Origin: Dactylosporangium fulvum | Lineage (GTDB): Bacteria > Actinomycetota > Actinomycetes > Mycobacteriales > Micromonosporaceae | Assembly (NCBI RefSeq): GCF_025137375.1 | Contig: NZ_CP073720.1 | Coordinates: 3,682,501-3,746,500 of the forward strand | Reading direction: 5' to 3' | Length of the DNA: 64,000 bases | Part shown: positions 31,333 to 40,260 of the stretch, piece after piece | Position numbering within the stretch: the stretch's first letter is position 1 | Layout: every line of letters begins with the position of its first letter | Position numbers and translations under genes: made by a program | Notes under the pieces: generated by a model | The model's database searches: none | Seen by the model: the letters and a program-made list of their open reading frames with translations, nothing else | What the model was told of the DNA's origin: nothing

Positions 31333-32208
31333 TCAGCCCGCCGGGGCGGTCTCCAGCAGCGCCGCCAGCAGGCGGGCCGGTGCCGGCGGGTCCGGGGGAG
31401 CACCGTAGAGGGCCGCGCTCACGTGCCGCGCGCCGCCGGGCAGCGGCACGGCTCGTACCGCTGCGGAATGATGCGCACGAAGCGCCAGGTCCGGCAGGAT
31501 CGTCACGCCCAGGCCGGCCGCGACCAAGGACTGCACGGCGACGTAGTCGTCGGTGGTGAACGCGATCTGCGGCGTGAACCCGGCCGCCGTGCACCGCTCC
31601 ACGAGGCTCTGCCGGCACCGCTCGCAGCCGGCGATCCACCGCGCCCGCGCGAACGACGCCAGGTCCCGCGCGGCGTCCGGCAGCGTCACCAGGTGCAGCG
31701 GCTCGGCGAACAGCGGCACCAGCCGCACGCCGTCGGGGGAGCCGGCGGGTGGCGGGCCGTAGTCGAACACCACCGCGAGGTCGACGTCGCCGGACCGCAG
31801 CAGTTCGAGGGCCTCCGGCGGCTCGGCCTCGACCAGTGTCAGCGCCACCGCCGGGTGCGACGCCGCGAACCGGGCCGCGGCGAGCGGCACGAACGAGCCC
31901 AGCGCCGACGGGAACGCCGCCAGCCGCACCCGGCCGGCCCGCAGCCCGCTGTGCTCGGCCAGCTCGGCCTCGGCGGCGTCGAGCCGGCCGATGATCTCCT
32001 CCGCCCGCTCGGCCAGCAGCCGCCCGGCCGCCGTCAACCGGATCCCGCGCCCGACCCGCTGCACGAGCTGCGCGCCGGTCTCGGCCTCCAGCCGGGCCAG
32101 GTGGTGGCTGACCGACGGCTGCGCATAGTGCAGCGCCGTCGCGGCGGCGGTCACCGAGCCGTGCCGGGCGACCGCGAGGAGCACCCGCAGGCGGGTCACG
32201 TCGAGCAT
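31333..32208 (-). CDS. LysR-family regulator
   Basis: 291 aa. N-terminal winged HTH (LRVLLAVARHGSVTAAATAL, YAQPSVSHHLARLEAETGAQLVQR), then the effector-binding domain. Divergent from the dehydratase gene, 74 bp apart, the usual sign that LysR controls its neighbour and itself. The ATG is 6 nt after TACGGT, so leaderless. Confidence 0.85.
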   Translation of the reverse strand: MLDVTRLRVLLAVARHGSVTAAATALHYAQPSVSHHLARLEAETGAQLVQRVGRGIRLTAAGRLLAERAEEIIGRLDAAEAELAEHSGLRAGRVRLAAFPSALGSFVPLAAARFAASHPAVALTLVEAEPPEALELLRSGDVDLAVVFDYGPPPAGSPDGVRLVPLFAEPLHLVTLPDAARDLASFARARWIAGCERCRQSLVERCTAAGFTPQIAFTTDDYVAVQSLVAAGLGVTILPDLALRAHHSAAVRAVPLPGGARHVSAALYGAPPDPPAPARLLAALLETAPAG

Positions 32209-32282
32209 CCATCAACCGTACCTATGGGTTCCACACAGAACCGGCATTGGACCTATCGGTGCTGGTCGCGTGAGGCTGGGGC
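32209..32282. promoter_or_regulatory. LysR/dehydratase divergent promoter
   Basis: Contains GGTTC-CACACA-GAACC (32227-32242), a LysR-box-like inverted repeat, the repeated CCTAT (32221 and 32252) and the leftward -10 box TACGGT (32215-32220). Operator role inferred from position. Confidence 0.5.
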
Positions 32283-33209
32283 ATGCTCACGATGACCGAC
32301 GTTCTCAGCGCCCGCCGCCGTCTCGCCCGTCACCTGCCGCCGACGCCCGCCTGGTCGTACCCGCTGCTCGACGACGCCGCCGGCCGCACCGTGGTCGTCA
32401 AGCACGAGAACACCCAGCCGACCGGCGCGTTCAAGGTCCGCGGCGCGCTGAACCTCCTCGCCTGTGTCGGCGACGACCGCCCGGTCGTCACGTACTCCAC
32501 CGGCAACCACGCCCGCGCGATCGCCTACGCCGCCCGCGTCCACGGCGTCGACGCCACGATCGTCATGCCCGCGGGCGCCGCCGAGCTCAAGGTGCGCGCC
32601 GTCGAGGCGCTCGGCGCCAAGGTCGAACGCCACGGCGCCGGCATGCCCGAGGCCGAGGCCCACGCCAACGACCTCGCCGCGGCCACCGGAGCCCGGATCG
32701 TCAGCCCCGGCGACGAGCCGGCGCTCGTCGCCGGGGTCGCCACCGCCTACCTGGAGCTCTTCGAGCAGCACCCGGGCCTCGACACCGTCGTCGTGCCGGT
32801 CGGCAGCGGCACCGGCGCGGCGGCCGCCTGCCTCGTCGCCGCCGCCGTCTCGCCCCGCACCCGCGTCGTCGCCGTCCAGTCCGGCGCCGCGCCCGCCGCC
32901 CACGACTCCTGGCGGGCGGGCACGTGCCTCCGCCGCGCCATCGGCACCCGCGTCGACGGCCTCGCCACCGGTCGCGGCTTCGAGCTGCCGCAGCGGCTGC
33001 TGCGCGACCGGCTCGCCGACTTCGTCCTCGTCGACGACGACGCCATCGACGACGCCCGCCGGCTCCTCGCCCGCCGCGCGCACACCCAGGCGGAAGGCGC
33101 GGGCGCCGCGGCCCTCGCAGCCGTCCTCGCGCGCCCCGAGCTGATGGGCCCCGCCGTCGCGGTGATGGTCACCGGCGGCAACGCGACGGAGGCCGAACTC
33201 ACCCGCTGA
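32283..33209 (+). CDS. PLP-dependent threonine/serine dehydratase family protein
   Basis: 308 aa. PLP-lysine in ENTQPTGAFKVRGALN; phosphate loop VGSGTGAAAA; TYSTGNHARAIAYAA as in threonine dehydratases and serine racemases. About 310 residues is the short form without regulatory ACT domain. Probable role: deamination of Thr/Ser or a related hydroxyamino acid; substrate not fixed by sequence. Confidence 0.8.
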   Translation: MLTMTDVLSARRRLARHLPPTPAWSYPLLDDAAGRTVVVKHENTQPTGAFKVRGALNLLACVGDDRPVVTYSTGNHARAIAYAARVHGVDATIVMPAGAAELKVRAVEALGAKVERHGAGMPEAEAHANDLAAATGARIVSPGDEPALVAGVATAYLELFEQHPGLDTVVVPVGSGTGAAAACLVAAAVSPRTRVVAVQSGAAPAAHDSWRAGTCLRRAIGTRVDGLATGRGFELPQRLLRDRLADFVLVDDDAIDDARRLLARRAHTQAEGAGAAALAAVLARPELMGPAVAVMVTGGNATEAELTR

Positions 33210-33280
33210 CGACCGCCGGGCTCGGTCGTCAGCGGCCAGGGGTGACACGGCCATGCCCGGGAAGGAGCACACTCACAGGT

Positions 33281-33508
33281 ATGAGACAGTTCACGACCGA
33301 GTTCCGTGGCTACGATCGGGCCGAGGTCGACAAGTTCGTCCAGACGGCCAATGACGCCATCGCCTCCGACGAGCCGAGCCGACGGGCCAGGGCTCAGGCC
33401 GACGCCCAGGCGGTCAGCTTCCGGGTGGCCCTGCGCGGGTACAACCGCCGGGAGGTCGACCACTACCTGCGCCGTATCGCCAAGGGCCGTCCCGACGACC
33501 GGACCTGA
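33281..33508 (+). CDS. Mini DivIVA-domain protein
   Basis: 75 aa. Two copies of the DivIVA-like motif: FRGYDRAEVDKFV near residue 8 and LRGYNRREVDHYL near residue 52, without the long coiled coil of real DivIVA. Such short proteins occur in actinobacteria with unknown role, perhaps at curved membrane or in division. AAGGAG lies 15 nt upstream. Confidence 0.7.
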   Translation: MRQFTTEFRGYDRAEVDKFVQTANDAIASDEPSRRARAQADAQAVSFRVALRGYNRREVDHYLRRIAKGRPDDRT

Positions 33509-33553
33509 GATACCGACGACGCGGAAAAGACGACAGCCCAGTTCGATACGCCT

Positions 33554-34957
33554 CTAGGACCGCAGGGTGAGCCGGATCGCGTCGAGCCGCTCGGCCGGGG
33601 TGTCGGACCAGGCGGCGCCGCGCAGCTGCCCGGGTGTGGTGATGCCGGCCAGGGCCAGCGCGTTGCCGGTCCGCCCGACGAGGTCGGCGACGGTGTCGGC
33701 GCCCGGGGCCGCGGCCAGCGGCTCGCCGAACTCGTCGGACCAGCCGAACCGCGCGGTCACCCGCTGATGCGTGAACCCGCCCTCGGCGACCATGGTCCCG
33801 TCCGGGCGGCGCAGCCGCCAGCGGGCGCTGCTGGCGTACGGGTACAGCAGCGGCAGCGCCTCGCACCACGAGCCGAACAGCGACCGCAGCTCGTCGAGCG
33901 TCCCGTCGATGGTGCTCGACGTCGAGTGCGGGTAGAACATCATGCCGTCCAGGGCTTTGGCCTGCGGTGCCTCCACGTCCGGTTGGGTGGTCCACAACTC
34001 GGCCGGGCGCCAGTCGTCCGGGGTCGTCATCCACTTCTGGTTGTTGTGGATGACGTTCTCCCGGGGTCCGGTCGGCTCGATCAGCAGCCGGAGCGTCCTG
34101 CCGCGGGAGGCGGCGAGCGTCAGCGTGGTGCGGTGGCCGCGCCAGCGCGCGAAGGGGGCCCGGCCCTCGTCGCCGACGAGCGGCGGGTGGCCCAGGACGG
34201 TCACCGCCCCGGCCAGCGCCCGCCGGAACGCCCGCGCGGCATCGGTCGCCTCGACCGGTTGGGACACCGACAACGAGCTGATCTCACCGTGCCCGCGCTC
34301 GCCCGCGTCCCGGTCTCCGGCGCCGATCCACGCACCGGTGTCGGTGCTGAACCCGGCTGACCCGTGGCGCTGCGCCGCCTGCCAGCCCTGGGCCGCGGCC
34401 AGCCGGTCCAGCGCCGCCCGCGACCAGTCGCCGAGCCCGTCGGCGAGGACGGCGCACCACCGCTGCCACGCGGGTGAGGGCTCCGGCAGCAGCGTCGCCG
34501 GGTCCGGGTCCTCCGCCGCCTGCTGCGGCTGCGCCGCGATGGTCCGCAGCCGCGGGGCCCGCAGCCCGTTGTTGTTGAACGAGCTGAACGTCACCTCGGC
34601 CGGATCGGCCGCCCCGTGCACGTCGCGTAGCGTCCGCACGATCACCTCGGCCAGCCGCCTGGCCGTGGCCGGCGCCACCGGCGCGGGCACCTCCGGCTGG
34701 CCCACGGTCGCATCGTCGTCCCACCGGGCCCACCCCAGCGCGGCCAGGCCCTCCGCCGCCGGCGACCCCGGCCGGCCGGCGGTCGTGTGCACGAACACGG
34801 CCGGGCCGTCCACCACGTTGCCGCGGCCGAACCGGATGAACTGTACGAAGGTGTCGCCGACATCCAAGGAGACCGCGTCCTCGGCCCGCAGTCGCTCCAG
34901 CGCCTCGGCCAGCTCGCCCGCCACGTCTGCCCATCCCGCACGGTCCACCGAGGACAT
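33554..34957 (-). CDS. TY-Chap-domain-like hypothetical protein
   Basis: 467 aa, ATG chosen over in-frame upstream codons because GGGAGT precedes it. The first 115 residues (WADVAGELAEALERLRAED, DTFVQFIRFG, AAEGLAALGWARWDDDA) resemble the actinobacterial TY-Chap/YbjN-type chaperone-like domain; the remaining 350 residues are unrecognised. Soluble, no signal peptide. Function unknown. Confidence 0.55.
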   Translation of the reverse strand: MSSVDRAGWADVAGELAEALERLRAEDAVSLDVGDTFVQFIRFGRGNVVDGPAVFVHTTAGRPGSPAAEGLAALGWARWDDDATVGQPEVPAPVAPATARRLAEVIVRTLRDVHGAADPAEVTFSSFNNNGLRAPRLRTIAAQPQQAAEDPDPATLLPEPSPAWQRWCAVLADGLGDWSRAALDRLAAAQGWQAAQRHGSAGFSTDTGAWIGAGDRDAGERGHGEISSLSVSQPVEATDAARAFRRALAGAVTVLGHPPLVGDEGRAPFARWRGHRTTLTLAASRGRTLRLLIEPTGPRENVIHNNQKWMTTPDDWRPAELWTTQPDVEAPQAKALDGMMFYPHSTSSTIDGTLDELRSLFGSWCEALPLLYPYASSARWRLRRPDGTMVAEGGFTHQRVTARFGWSDEFGEPLAAAPGADTVADLVGRTGNALALAGITTPGQLRGAAWSDTPAERLDAIRLTLRS

Positions 34958-35050
34958 CGGCCCACTCCCATGGTTGCATCGCATATGGTGCACGCGGACC
35001 GTCAGGATGCCCCAACCTCGCGGCCGGGGCATCCCCGCGGCGCCGGCGTG

Positions 35051-37324
35051 CTAGCCGAGCGCGCAGCGTTTGCCGTTGACCGTGAAGTTCACCGGCAGCG
35101 CACCCGTGACATTGTCCCAGGTGCCGTTGAAGCCCACCCCCGTCAGCGTCGCTCCGGCGGCGAGCACGCCGTTCCAGCTCGCGTTGGCGACGCTCGCCGT
35201 CACCCCGTTCTGGCTGAACGTGCCGTTCCAGCCCTGGGAGAAGGCCTGGCCGTCGGCGAACTGCCACTGCAGGTTCCAGCCGTTGAACGCGACGCCGGAC
35301 CGGTTGGTCAGGCTGATGTCGACCTGGAAGAACCCGGGCCAGGTCGTGACCACCCGGTAGGCGACCGTGCACGTCGCGGCCGGCAGGTCGGCGTCGGCGA
35401 CGAGGAACACGTTGGGGTTGATGTCGGCGGCCGGTGTGTCGGTGTTGCGGGAGATGACCTGGGCCAGCGTCGTGTGGAAGTCGATCCCGTACTGCGCGGC
35501 GATCGTCGTCAGCCCCATGTCGTTGCCGTAGAAGAACCGGTCGCCGTCGCGCAGCGCGAGGAACTGCCGCGTCCAGATCGCGCGCTGCAGCTCGCCGAAC
35601 TCGCTGCCGGGCAGGTGCTGCTCGGCGATCATGCCGGTGAAGGCGTCGACGTTGTTGACATTGCCGTACACCGCGCGCAGCCGCGCGGCGGTGGTGCTGC
35701 GGCGGACCCCGGAGGTCGAGCCGTCCGCAGCGCCGACGACCGTCGCGGTGCCGTTGATGTCGGCGGTGCGCAGGAAGTCGAGGCTGTTCGGGTTGTCGGC
35801 GCCGGAGCCGGCCGGGAACGCGTCGGTGGCCTCGCCGGTGATGGCCGTGAACGAGGTCTTGGGCGCGAGCCCGTACGCCTGCCGGAGCTGGTTGTAGCTG
35901 GGCATGCCGTGGTCGCGGCCGCGCTCGATGTCGATCGCGCCGAGGTCGACCACGCCGGTGAAGCAGGCGGGCAGCGTCGGACCGTCCAGGCAGGTCGGGT
36001 TGCCCGCGACGGGCACCTGGAACAGCACGCTGCGCAGCTGGTTGTCGATCATCTCGTCGTTGTTGTACTGCGACTCGCTCAGGCTGGTCAGGAACGGCCC
36101 GAGGCCGATGGCGGGCAGCAGGTCCGGGTTGAAGAACGCGACGTTCAGCGGGATGCCGATCGCCACGTCCGCACCGTCGACCTCGACGTCCAGGCCCTGC
36201 GCCCGGAAGGCGGCCAGCTGGGTCGCCGTGTAGCGCGACGCCTGCGTCTCCGCCGTGAACTCGCCGTGGATCTGGCTGTGCGCGCGGTACCCGACGACGG
36301 CGAACTCGTTACTCAACGTGGTGTTCACGTTGGCGTTGTAGCCGGTGTACCGCGGCAGGTTGACGCCCATCGCCGGCAGGAACTCGTTGTAGGTGATGTA
36401 CTGCTGCTCGGCGATCACGATCCGCCGCGCGATCTGGAACCGGTCCTCGGCGCTGAGCGAGCTCGGCAGCATGGACACGATCCGGTTGTGTTCCCTCGCG
36501 AAGAGCGTGTGGGTCGCGGTCAGCGCGACGTTCTCGTTGGCTCGCACGTCGCCGGCGACCGCGGCGTTGTCGGGGTTCGCCGAGAGCCGGCCGTCGACGT
36601 TCATCGCCGGGGCGGCGGCCGGGTTGCCTCGGGCCGTGCGGCGGGGCAGGTAGCTGCCCGGCAGCATCAGGGTCGCGGCGTTGTTGGCCATGTTGTTGTC
36701 GTACGGCCCGTCCCGCATCCACTCCAGACGCTGCGGCGTGCCGCCGTACACGGCCCACGCGTCGATGTACGAGCTGACGGTGTTGACCTGCTGGCGCGGG
36801 TTGGTGACACCGGTGCCCGGCGCGCTGAGGTCCCGGGTGAACGGGATGACGCCCAGCGTGTTGGAGAACGTCTCCAGCGGGTCGTTGGCGTTGAACGGGA
36901 TGTTCGCGGCCTCGGTACCCCCGGCGGCGAGCCCGAAGGTGTGGTCGAGGAACTGGCCCCAGGTCCAGCTCCACTGGGTCACCCGGTGCTCGGAGAAGAT
37001 GTTCTGGTGCACGTCGTTGAAGATGCGGTTGCTGACCTGGCGGCTGTTCGGTCCGGCCACGGGCTGACCGCGGCCGTCGGCGTACCGCGCGGCGGCCACC
37101 CTGGAGTAGGCCGTGCCCACCTGGCCCTGGGTCGGCCGGGCGAGGTTGTTGCGGCTGCCGTCGAGGCTCTCCACCTCGAAGGGGACGGCGCCCTGGGCTG
37201 AATGCGCGCCGATGACCAGCAGGCTGGTCATGGTGGCGCCGACGGCGATCGCGTGCAGCGCGTATCGGAGTCGTCGCCGGAGGGGTCGGCGACTCGGGTG
37301 GACTGGGGCGGATGAACACGACAT
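35051..37324 (-). CDS. Secreted haem peroxidase fused to CBM2
   Basis: 757 aa. Twin-Arg-containing signal region (RRPLRRRLRYALHAIAVGA then hydrophobic core, cleavage near AQG-AV at about 46). Animal-type haem peroxidase domain about 50-610: distal-side QFLDHTF (His about 128), catalytic FAREHNRI, proximal NEFAVVGYRAHSQI and the hallmark RGRDHGMPSYNQLR. The C-terminal 652-754 is a type 2 carbohydrate-binding module: Cys at both ends, Trp residues in TTWPGFF, NGWNLQW, SQGWNG. Thus a secreted oxidase aimed at cellulose or chitin. GGAGGA precedes the ATG. Confidence 0.85.
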   Translation of the reverse strand: MSCSSAPVHPSRRPLRRRLRYALHAIAVGATMTSLLVIGAHSAQGAVPFEVESLDGSRNNLARPTQGQVGTAYSRVAAARYADGRGQPVAGPNSRQVSNRIFNDVHQNIFSEHRVTQWSWTWGQFLDHTFGLAAGGTEAANIPFNANDPLETFSNTLGVIPFTRDLSAPGTGVTNPRQQVNTVSSYIDAWAVYGGTPQRLEWMRDGPYDNNMANNAATLMLPGSYLPRRTARGNPAAAPAMNVDGRLSANPDNAAVAGDVRANENVALTATHTLFAREHNRIVSMLPSSLSAEDRFQIARRIVIAEQQYITYNEFLPAMGVNLPRYTGYNANVNTTLSNEFAVVGYRAHSQIHGEFTAETQASRYTATQLAAFRAQGLDVEVDGADVAIGIPLNVAFFNPDLLPAIGLGPFLTSLSESQYNNDEMIDNQLRSVLFQVPVAGNPTCLDGPTLPACFTGVVDLGAIDIERGRDHGMPSYNQLRQAYGLAPKTSFTAITGEATDAFPAGSGADNPNSLDFLRTADINGTATVVGAADGSTSGVRRSTTAARLRAVYGNVNNVDAFTGMIAEQHLPGSEFGELQRAIWTRQFLALRDGDRFFYGNDMGLTTIAAQYGIDFHTTLAQVISRNTDTPAADINPNVFLVADADLPAATCTVAYRVVTTWPGFFQVDISLTNRSGVAFNGWNLQWQFADGQAFSQGWNGTFSQNGVTASVANASWNGVLAAGATLTGVGFNGTWDNVTGALPVNFTVNGKRCALG

Positions 37325-37762
37325 GGTTCCTCCCACGCGGCTCGAAGCCTCGCGTGTGGCGTGCCCGGCTCTGCGATCCGAACGAGCTTCCGCGGAAACG
37401 CGCAGCATTGCGTGCCGTTCAGCCGGGGACGGCGAAGCAGGAGGGAACGCCAGAGATGTTGGGTATGGTCCGGTTGCGCGATGCGCGTGCCGGCCGGGTC
37501 TCGGCACGACAGGCGGAGCGCCGGCGCCGTGGGGTCAGTTTGGACTTGATCCAGACAAGAATCAATAGATGATCATGACTTTTTGTAAAGGACCTTGCCA
37601 GATATAGATCAAGGGCCAACCGCCGGGCGCTGGATACCTACCGTTCACCGATTGGTGACCGGACCGGTCAGCGGGGTGGAAATCCATCAGGTTACGTCGA
37701 TCACATGCGGGACTTGCCCCGCCCGCGTACCCCGCCCCCTGCGCCACTGAAGGAGGTCCGCC
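37325..37762. promoter_or_regulatory. 438-bp divergent promoter region
   Basis: Between the peroxidase (leftward) and the DUF3311/symporter operon (rightward). The middle part (about 37553-37610) is unusually AT-rich and contains TGATCATGA and runs of T. Further right are nested inverted repeats TCACC-GATT-GGTGA (37645-37658) and TGACCGG-A-CCGGTCA (37656-37670). The remaining DNA shows no recognised gene. Confidence 0.5.
37656..37670. promoter_or_regulatory. Operator-like palindrome before symporter operon
   Basis: TGACCGG-A-CCGGTCA, 7-bp perfect arms, 93 bp before the DUF3311 start. The MarR or GntR genes downstream could encode its reader. Confidence 0.45.
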
Positions 37763-37984
37763 GTGACCGCTCCCGAAGAGCCGGACACCCCCAGGGTGGG
37801 CGACAAGAGCCCCTGGAACTGGCTGCTGTTCATCCCGATCATCGTTCCGCTGGTCACTGTCTGGTACAACGCCGACAGCCCCCGCATCCTCGGCTTCCCC
37901 CGGTTCTACTGGATGCAGCTGGCGATCATCGCCCTCGGCGTGGGCACCACCACGCTCGTCTACCAGATGACGAAGCGGCGGTGA
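37763..37984 (+). CDS. DUF3311 small membrane subunit
   Basis: 73 aa, GTG with GGAGG upstream. Two hydrophobic helices (WNWLLFIPIIVPLVTVWYN; FYWMQLAIIALGVGTTTLVY). DUF3311 proteins precede sodium/solute symporters of the MctP type, as here, 6 nt before the transporter start. Probably a small symporter partner. Confidence 0.8.
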   Translation: MTAPEEPDTPRVGDKSPWNWLLFIPIIVPLVTVWYNADSPRILGFPRFYWMQLAIIALGVGTTTLVYQMTKRR

Positions 37985-37990
37985 GCGGCC

Positions 37991-39649
37991 GTGTGGCGTG
38001 ACCATCAGCTCGAGATCGTCATCTTCGTCGTCCTGTTCGTCGGCGTCAGCGCGCTCGGCTTCGTCGCCGCGCGGTGGCGCCGGCCCGACAACCTGCTGCA
38101 CCTCGACGAGTGGGGACTGGGCGGGCGCAGCTTCGGCGGCTGGATCACCTGGTTCCTCGTCGGCGGCGACCTCTATACCGCGTACACCTTCGTGGCGGTA
38201 CCGGCGCTGCTGTTCGCCTCCGGCGCCGCCGGGTTCTTCGCCGTGCCGTACACCGTGATCATCTATCCGCTGGTGTTCCTGGTCCTGGTGCGGATGTGGT
38301 CGGTCTCGCACCGGCACGGGTTCGTCACCCCCGCCGACTTCGTGCGGGCCCGGTTCCAGTCGCCGACCCTCGCCCTGCTCATCGCGATCACCGGGATCGT
38401 CGCCACGATGCCGTACATCGCGCTGCAGCTCGTCGGCATCGAGGCCGTGCTCAAGACGATGGGCGTCACCGGCGAGAGCGCCGTCGCCCGGCATCTGCCG
38501 ATCATCATCGCGTTCGCGATCCTGGCCGCTTACACGTACTCCAGCGGCCTGCGCGCACCGGCACTCATCGCGTTCGTCAAGGACACCCTCATCTACGTCG
38601 TCATCCTGGTGGCGGTGTTCTACCTGCCGGCGAAGCTCGGCGGCTGGGGCGCGATCTTCGACGCCGCCGACGCCAAGTTCGCCAAGACCGCCTCGGCGGC
38701 CGACGGGATCCTGCTCAACGCCAACAACCAGCTGCAGTACATCACCCTGGCGCTGGGCTCGGCCCTCGCCCTGTTCCTCTACCCGCACAGCCTGACCGGC
38801 GTGCTGGCCAGCAAGAACCGCGACGTGATCAAGCGGAACATGTCGGCGCTGCCGGCCTATTCGCTGCTGCTGGGCCTCATCGCCCTGCTCGGCTACGCGG
38901 CCATCGCCGCGAACATCACGCCGCTGAAGAACCCCAACGGCACGAACGACAACAACACCGTCGTGCCGCTGCTGTTCGACAAGATCTTCCCCGACTGGTT
39001 CGCCGGCGTCGCCTACGCCGCCATCGGCATCGGCGCCCTCGTCCCGGCCGCCATCATGTCCATCGCCGCCGCGAACCTCTTCACCCGCAACATCTACAAG
39101 GAGTACCTCAGGCGCGACGCCACACCGGCCCAGGAGGCGACGGCGTCGAAGATCATGTCGTTGCTGGTGAAGGTCGGCGCCCTGGTCTTCGTCGTGTTCG
39201 TCGACCCGCAGTTCTCCATCGACCTCCAGCTCATCGGCGGCGTCATCATCCTGCAGACGCTGCCGGCGGTGGCGCTGGGCCTGTTCACGCGCTGGTTCCA
39301 CCGCGGCGCGCTGATCGCCGGCTGGGCCGCCGGCATGGGCCTCGGGATGTGGATGCTCTACCGGATCCCGAACGCCGCCACGAAACGCGCCCACTTCGGC
39401 GGCTCGGCGTTCCCGTTGAAGGACTTCGGGTTCGACACCCCGAAGACGATCTACGCCGGGTTCGTCGCGGTCGCGGTCAACCTCGTCATCGCGGCGCTGC
39501 TGACCCTGATCCTGCGGGCCGCCAAGGTCCGCGACGGCGGCGACGCCACCGAGTACGGCGACTACTTCGCCGACGAGAACGACCCGCGGATCACCGCGAC
39601 GCCGACCTCACCGGCCCCCACGAGGGCCGCCCCCGACCCGATCACCTGA
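37991..39649 (+). CDS. Sodium:solute symporter, monocarboxylate type
   Basis: 552 aa, GTG start. About 13 predicted helices; WGLGGRSFGGWITWFLVGGDLYTAYTF is the SSS-family helix 1-2 region, ITGIVATMPYIALQLVGIE and LIALLGYAAIA follow, and the C-tail is soluble and acidic. Imports an organic acid or amino acid with Na+. Closest by pattern to MctP-like monocarboxylate permeases; substrate not fixed. Confidence 0.85.
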   Translation: MWRDHQLEIVIFVVLFVGVSALGFVAARWRRPDNLLHLDEWGLGGRSFGGWITWFLVGGDLYTAYTFVAVPALLFASGAAGFFAVPYTVIIYPLVFLVLVRMWSVSHRHGFVTPADFVRARFQSPTLALLIAITGIVATMPYIALQLVGIEAVLKTMGVTGESAVARHLPIIIAFAILAAYTYSSGLRAPALIAFVKDTLIYVVILVAVFYLPAKLGGWGAIFDAADAKFAKTASAADGILLNANNQLQYITLALGSALALFLYPHSLTGVLASKNRDVIKRNMSALPAYSLLLGLIALLGYAAIAANITPLKNPNGTNDNNTVVPLLFDKIFPDWFAGVAYAAIGIGALVPAAIMSIAAANLFTRNIYKEYLRRDATPAQEATASKIMSLLVKVGALVFVVFVDPQFSIDLQLIGGVIILQTLPAVALGLFTRWFHRGALIAGWAAGMGLGMWMLYRIPNAATKRAHFGGSAFPLKDFGFDTPKTIYAGFVAVAVNLVIAALLTLILRAAKVRDGGDATEYGDYFADENDPRITATPTSPAPTRAAPDPIT

Positions 39650-39658
39650 TGGAAGACA

Positions 39659-39694
39659 CCGGGCGCCCGCCGAGGCCCGTCGGCGGGCGCCCGG
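39659..39694. terminator. Strong bidirectional hairpin
   Basis: CCGGGCGCCCGCCGA (39659-39673) and TCGGCGGGCGCCCGG (39680-39694), 15 bp perfect stem, 6-nt loop, between the symporter and the convergent MarR gene. No T-tract. Confidence 0.8.
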
Positions 39695-39750
39695 CCCTCG
39701 TCACCCCCCCCGGCCCGTCCGATCCCGGCTCGGCGGGCCCGCCGAGCCGG

Positions 39751-40173
39751 TCACAGCGTCGCGGCCAGCTTCGCCAGCAGGCCGTGCAGGGCCGTGCGGT
39801 CGTCCTGGGCGAGCCCGGCCAGCATCGCCGCCTCCACGTCGTCGGCCCGGACCCGCAGCTTCGCCAGGAGTTCCTCGCCCTCCGGGGTCAGCGACAGCAC
39901 GTGGCGGCGCCGGTCGGCGGTGTCGATCGCGCGGGCGACCAGGCCGCGCCGGTGCAGCAGGTCCACCACCGCGACCGTGTTGCGCGGGTCGACGCCGATC
40001 AGCTCGCTCACCCGCTGCTGGTGGGCGGGACCGGCGTGGCCGAGGCTCATGAGCACGGCGAAATGGTGCGGCGTCAGCTGATGTTCCGCCAGCATCCGCG
40101 CCCACCGCCGGCGCGACTGCGCGCCGAGCCTGGCCAGCAGGTAGCCCGTTGTCGTATCGAGTTGATCACCCAC
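39751..40173 (-). CDS. MarR-family regulator
   Basis: 140 aa, GTG start. HFAVLMSLGHAGPAHQQRVSELIGV..NTVAVVDLLHRRGLVARAIDTADRR is the MarR winged HTH with the DRR wing. Leaderless: TAGGGT ends 6 nt before GTG. May control the symporter or the peroxidase nearby. Confidence 0.85.
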   Translation of the reverse strand: MGDQLDTTTGYLLARLGAQSRRRWARMLAEHQLTPHHFAVLMSLGHAGPAHQQRVSELIGVDPRNTVAVVDLLHRRGLVARAIDTADRRRHVLSLTPEGEELLAKLRVRADDVEAAMLAGLAQDDRTALHGLLAKLAATL

Positions 40174-40179
40174 GCTGCG

Positions 40180-40185
40180 ACCCTA
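40180..40185 (-). promoter_or_regulatory. Leaderless -10 box of MarR gene
   Basis: TAGGGT read leftward, 6 nt before the GTG. Confidence 0.55.
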
Positions 40186-40260
40186 AGCAATGACCGTCAT
40201 GCCGGACGTCCATATCGCGACAGGCGAACGGCCACCCGGTGCTCATCCCGTCGGGCGGGC

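Noticed and set aside
37562..39394. 610-residue minus-strand frame opposite the symporter
   Set aside because: Asp/Glu/Val/Gly low-complexity antisense of a membrane protein gene.
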